Assembly: GCA_964525625.1 (NCBI GenBank)
Contig: CAZGKY010000037.1
Span: 1-17,385, forward strand
Length of the DNA stretch: 17,385 bases
Source of the DNA: Stramentimicrobium sp964525625
Lineage (GTDB): Bacteria; Atribacterota; Phoenicimicrobiia; Phoenicimicrobiales; Stramentimicrobiaceae
Reading direction: 5' to 3'
In this document: piece by piece, positions 15,644-17,385 of the stretch
Layout: every line of letters starts with the position of its first letter
How positions within the stretch are numbered: the stretch's first letter is position 1
The notes under the pieces: model-generated
Databases searched by the model: none
Told to the model about the DNA's origin: nothing
The model's input: the letters and a program-made list of their open reading frames with translations, nothing else
Made by a program: the position numbers and the translations under genes

Positions 15644-16654
15644 ATGACTGACAGAATAATTACCTTAGATCATGGTAGTGGTGGTAAACAGACCAATCAG
15701 CTAATTCATTCTCTATTTCTAAAATATTTTGGTAATCCCATTTTAAATCAGCTGCACGATGGAGCGATTTTGCCGCTAACCAGTCACAAGATTGCCTTTT
15801 CTACAGACTCGTACACAGTAAGTCCTATGTTCTTTATGGGAGGAGATATTGGCCATTTAGCGGTATATGGTACTGTTAATGATTTAGCTATGTGTGGAGC
15901 TATTCCCAAATACCTTAGTGTGGCGCTTATTATCGAAGAAGGAATAACGATGGATATCTTAGAACAGATAACCTGTAGCATGGCTGAAGCAGCACAGGAA
16001 ACAGCTATTCAGATAGTTACTGGAGATACTAAGGTAGTTGGCAAGGGAGATGTCGATGGGATATTTATAAATACTACTGGTATAGGTTTTGTTGATTCAG
16101 ATGTTCATATTCATCCAGCAAGAGCTCAGGTTGATGATGTAATTATTATTAACGGACCGGTCGGGAATCATGGCCTAAGCATCTTAGCTTCTCGAGAAAA
16201 TCTACAGTTGGAGGAGCACATCTTAAGTGATACTGCACCCCTGTCTGACCTGGTACAGGAGATGCTATCTGTGACTAAGGAAATTCATGTATTACGTGAT
16301 CCAACCAGGGGAGGTCTAGCCACTGCTTTAAATGAAATTGCCCAATCTTCTCAGGTAACAATAGAAATTGAAGAAGAAAAAATTCCCATAGAGGAAAAAG
16401 TAAGAGATATCTGTGCCATTTTGGGTTATGATCCTTTGTATTTAGCCAATGAAGGCAAGTTAATCTCTATTCTACCAGAACAGTTTGCTCAAGAGATGAT
16501 AGGTAAGATAAAAAAAAACAGATTTGGAAAGCAGGCTAGTATTATTGGTAAAGTAATAGCAAAGGGAAGGCCAGAAGTATATCTAAAAACTGATATTGGA
16601 GGTAAAAGAATATTAGCAATGCTTAGTGGAGAACAGCTTCCCAGAATTTGTTAG
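15644..16654 (+). CDS. hypE: Hydrogenase maturation protein HypE
   Basis: This 336-residue protein of the PurM/HypE ATP-binding family dehydrates the carbamoyl group received from HypF into a thiocyanate on its C-terminal cysteine, giving the CN ligands of [NiFe] hydrogenases. The N-terminus has LDHGSGGKQTNQLI (8-21). The central part has FSTDSYTVSP and GDIGHLAVYGTVNDLAMCGA-like sequence, and RDPTRGGLATALNEIA lies in the ATP-binding half. The chain ends in PRIC, the hallmark terminus with the acceptor Cys336. All diagnostic features are intact and the length is typical. AGGAAAGGA precedes the ATG. Together with hypF, hypC and hypD it completes the CN/CO part of the pathway. Confidence 0.97.
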   Translation: MTDRIITLDHGSGGKQTNQLIHSLFLKYFGNPILNQLHDGAILPLTSHKIAFSTDSYTVSPMFFMGGDIGHLAVYGTVNDLAMCGAIPKYLSVALIIEEGITMDILEQITCSMAEAAQETAIQIVTGDTKVVGKGDVDGIFINTTGIGFVDSDVHIHPARAQVDDVIIINGPVGNHGLSILASRENLQLEEHILSDTAPLSDLVQEMLSVTKEIHVLRDPTRGGLATALNEIAQSSQVTIEIEEEKIPIEEKVRDICAILGYDPLYLANEGKLISILPEQFAQEMIGKIKKNRFGKQASIIGKVIAKGRPEVYLKTDIGGKRILAMLSGEQLPRIC

Positions 16655-16763
16655 AGTTTTTTCCAGGATAGAATTTTTTATGATTTTTTCATGAGATAAG
16701 GATAATATTTGGTATTAACAATTTGCTAAGAAATTAAAATATAGCCAGGGGGTTTACACTATT
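16655..16763. other. Short AT-rich gap after hypE
   Basis: No gene is seen. T-rich runs (TTTTTT at 16657-16662, 16674-16679 and 16684-16689 approximately) follow the hypE stop without a strong GC stem. An AGGGGG ribosome site for the next gene lies at 16747-16752. Confidence 0.45.
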
Positions 16764-17288
16764 ATGAACAATAAGAAAGAGAGTATTCCCGTAGCATTGG
16801 CCAGGGAAAGTATTATCTATTATTTACAAAATGGAAAAATAATGAATCTGCCTGAAGGATTACCGAGAGAATTTATTGAGAGTAAGGCAGGTGTCTTTGT
16901 TTCTATAAAAAAAGGAGGAAGATTGAGAGGTTGTATTGGCACCTTTCTTCCCACTAAGGAAAATATTGCTTTAGAGATTATTAAAAATGCGGTAAGTGCA
17001 GCTATCCATGATCCTCGTTTTACCCCGGTAACACCAGAGGAAGTAGATAAATTATCAATTTCGGTAGATATTCTTTCTGCCCCTGAGGTAGTAAAGGATA
17101 TTAGTAAACTCAACCCTAAAAAATATGGCATTATAGTCAGCAGTGGGTTTAAGAAAGGCTTGTTATTACCGGATTTAGAAGGAGTGGATACGGTTGAAGA
17201 GCAAATTAATATTGCCCGACAAAAAGCTGGAATATACCCCGGTGAAGATTTGGTAATAGAAAGATTTAAAGTAAAAAGATACCATTAA
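16764..17288 (+). CDS. AMMECR1-domain protein
   Basis: This 174-residue protein consists of one AMMECR1 domain, as in AmmeMemoRadiSam system protein A. The diagnostic LRGCIGTF (about 52-59) is followed by the conserved AVSAAIHDPRFTPVTPEEVDK stretch and ISVDILSAPE. A GLLLPDLEGVDTVEEQINIA segment near the C-terminus is typical. In many bacteria this domain is encoded with a MEMO1 domain and a radical SAM protein; neither is visible here, though the window ends 97 bases later. Its biochemical role is not established. AGGGGG at 16747-16752 supports the ATG at 16764. Whether it belongs functionally with the hyp genes is unknown. Confidence 0.9.
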   Translation: MNNKKESIPVALARESIIYYLQNGKIMNLPEGLPREFIESKAGVFVSIKKGGRLRGCIGTFLPTKENIALEIIKNAVSAAIHDPRFTPVTPEEVDKLSISVDILSAPEVVKDISKLNPKKYGIIVSSGFKKGLLLPDLEGVDTVEEQINIARQKAGIYPGEDLVIERFKVKRYH

Positions 17289-17385
17289 ACTCAAGACAGT
17301 ATTTAGGTTGTATTCATACCTATTTTACTATTTAGATAGTGTAATATTTTAGTAGGGGTTTTCTAAGTAACCACTTGTCAGTAGG
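17289..17385. other. Terminal AT-rich stretch
   Basis: No gene is seen in the last 97 bases. A weak 5-base-pair stem TAGGT/ACCTA (17304-17322) followed by TTTT could be a feeble terminator for the AMMECR1 gene. Confidence 0.35.

Overview
The window reads as part of an AT-rich genome of a strictly anaerobic, probably fermentative or syntrophic bacterium. The evidence is a formate dehydrogenase with NuoE/NuoF electron modules, a formate channel, molybdenum-cofactor functions and [NiFe]-hydrogenase maturation genes. Gene content and base composition would fit Atribacterota or a similar uncultured anaerobic lineage, but that placement is inference; there is no rRNA or other marker gene here. All recognised genes lie on the + strand. 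The first 44 bases are not biological: they are an Illumina library adapter with its index, so the window starts at a contig end.

Region 1 (92-9438) is a tightly packed redox operon. A NuoE-like protein is followed by a 1016-residue fusion of a NuoF-like flavoprotein with a GltD/NfnB-like NADPH:acceptor module. This pair resembles the Sporomusa-type (Stn) electron-bifurcating transhydrogenase with two subunits joined in one chain. A second NuoE/NuoF pair follows; its NuoF has lost every cysteine of the N-terminal [2Fe-2S] domain. Next come a large NuoG-like, cysteine-type formate dehydrogenase catalytic subunit and a FocA-type formate channel. A strong hairpin at 9468-9500 closes the unit. 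The arrangement suggests that formate/CO2, NAD(H), NADP(H) and probably ferredoxin are exchanged by one or two associated cytoplasmic complexes.

Region 2 (9578-11500) holds accessory genes for that enzyme: mobA (Mo-bis-MGD nucleotide attachment) overlapping fdhD (formate dehydrogenase sulfuration), then a RNase H-fold YqgF/RuvX-like protein of unclear local role.

Region 3 (11686-16654) is hypF-hypC-hypD-hypE, the machinery that makes and inserts the Fe(CN)2CO group of [NiFe] hydrogenases. hypA, hypB and hydrogenase structural genes are absent, so they must lie elsewhere. Maturation of both a formate dehydrogenase and a hydrogenase in one neighbourhood suggests formate and H2 metabolism are linked in this organism.

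Region 4 (16764-17288) is an AMMECR1-domain gene, followed by a short AT-rich tail. Longer gaps (11501-11685, 15328-15643) contain no gene I can support, only AT-rich hairpins and short repeats.
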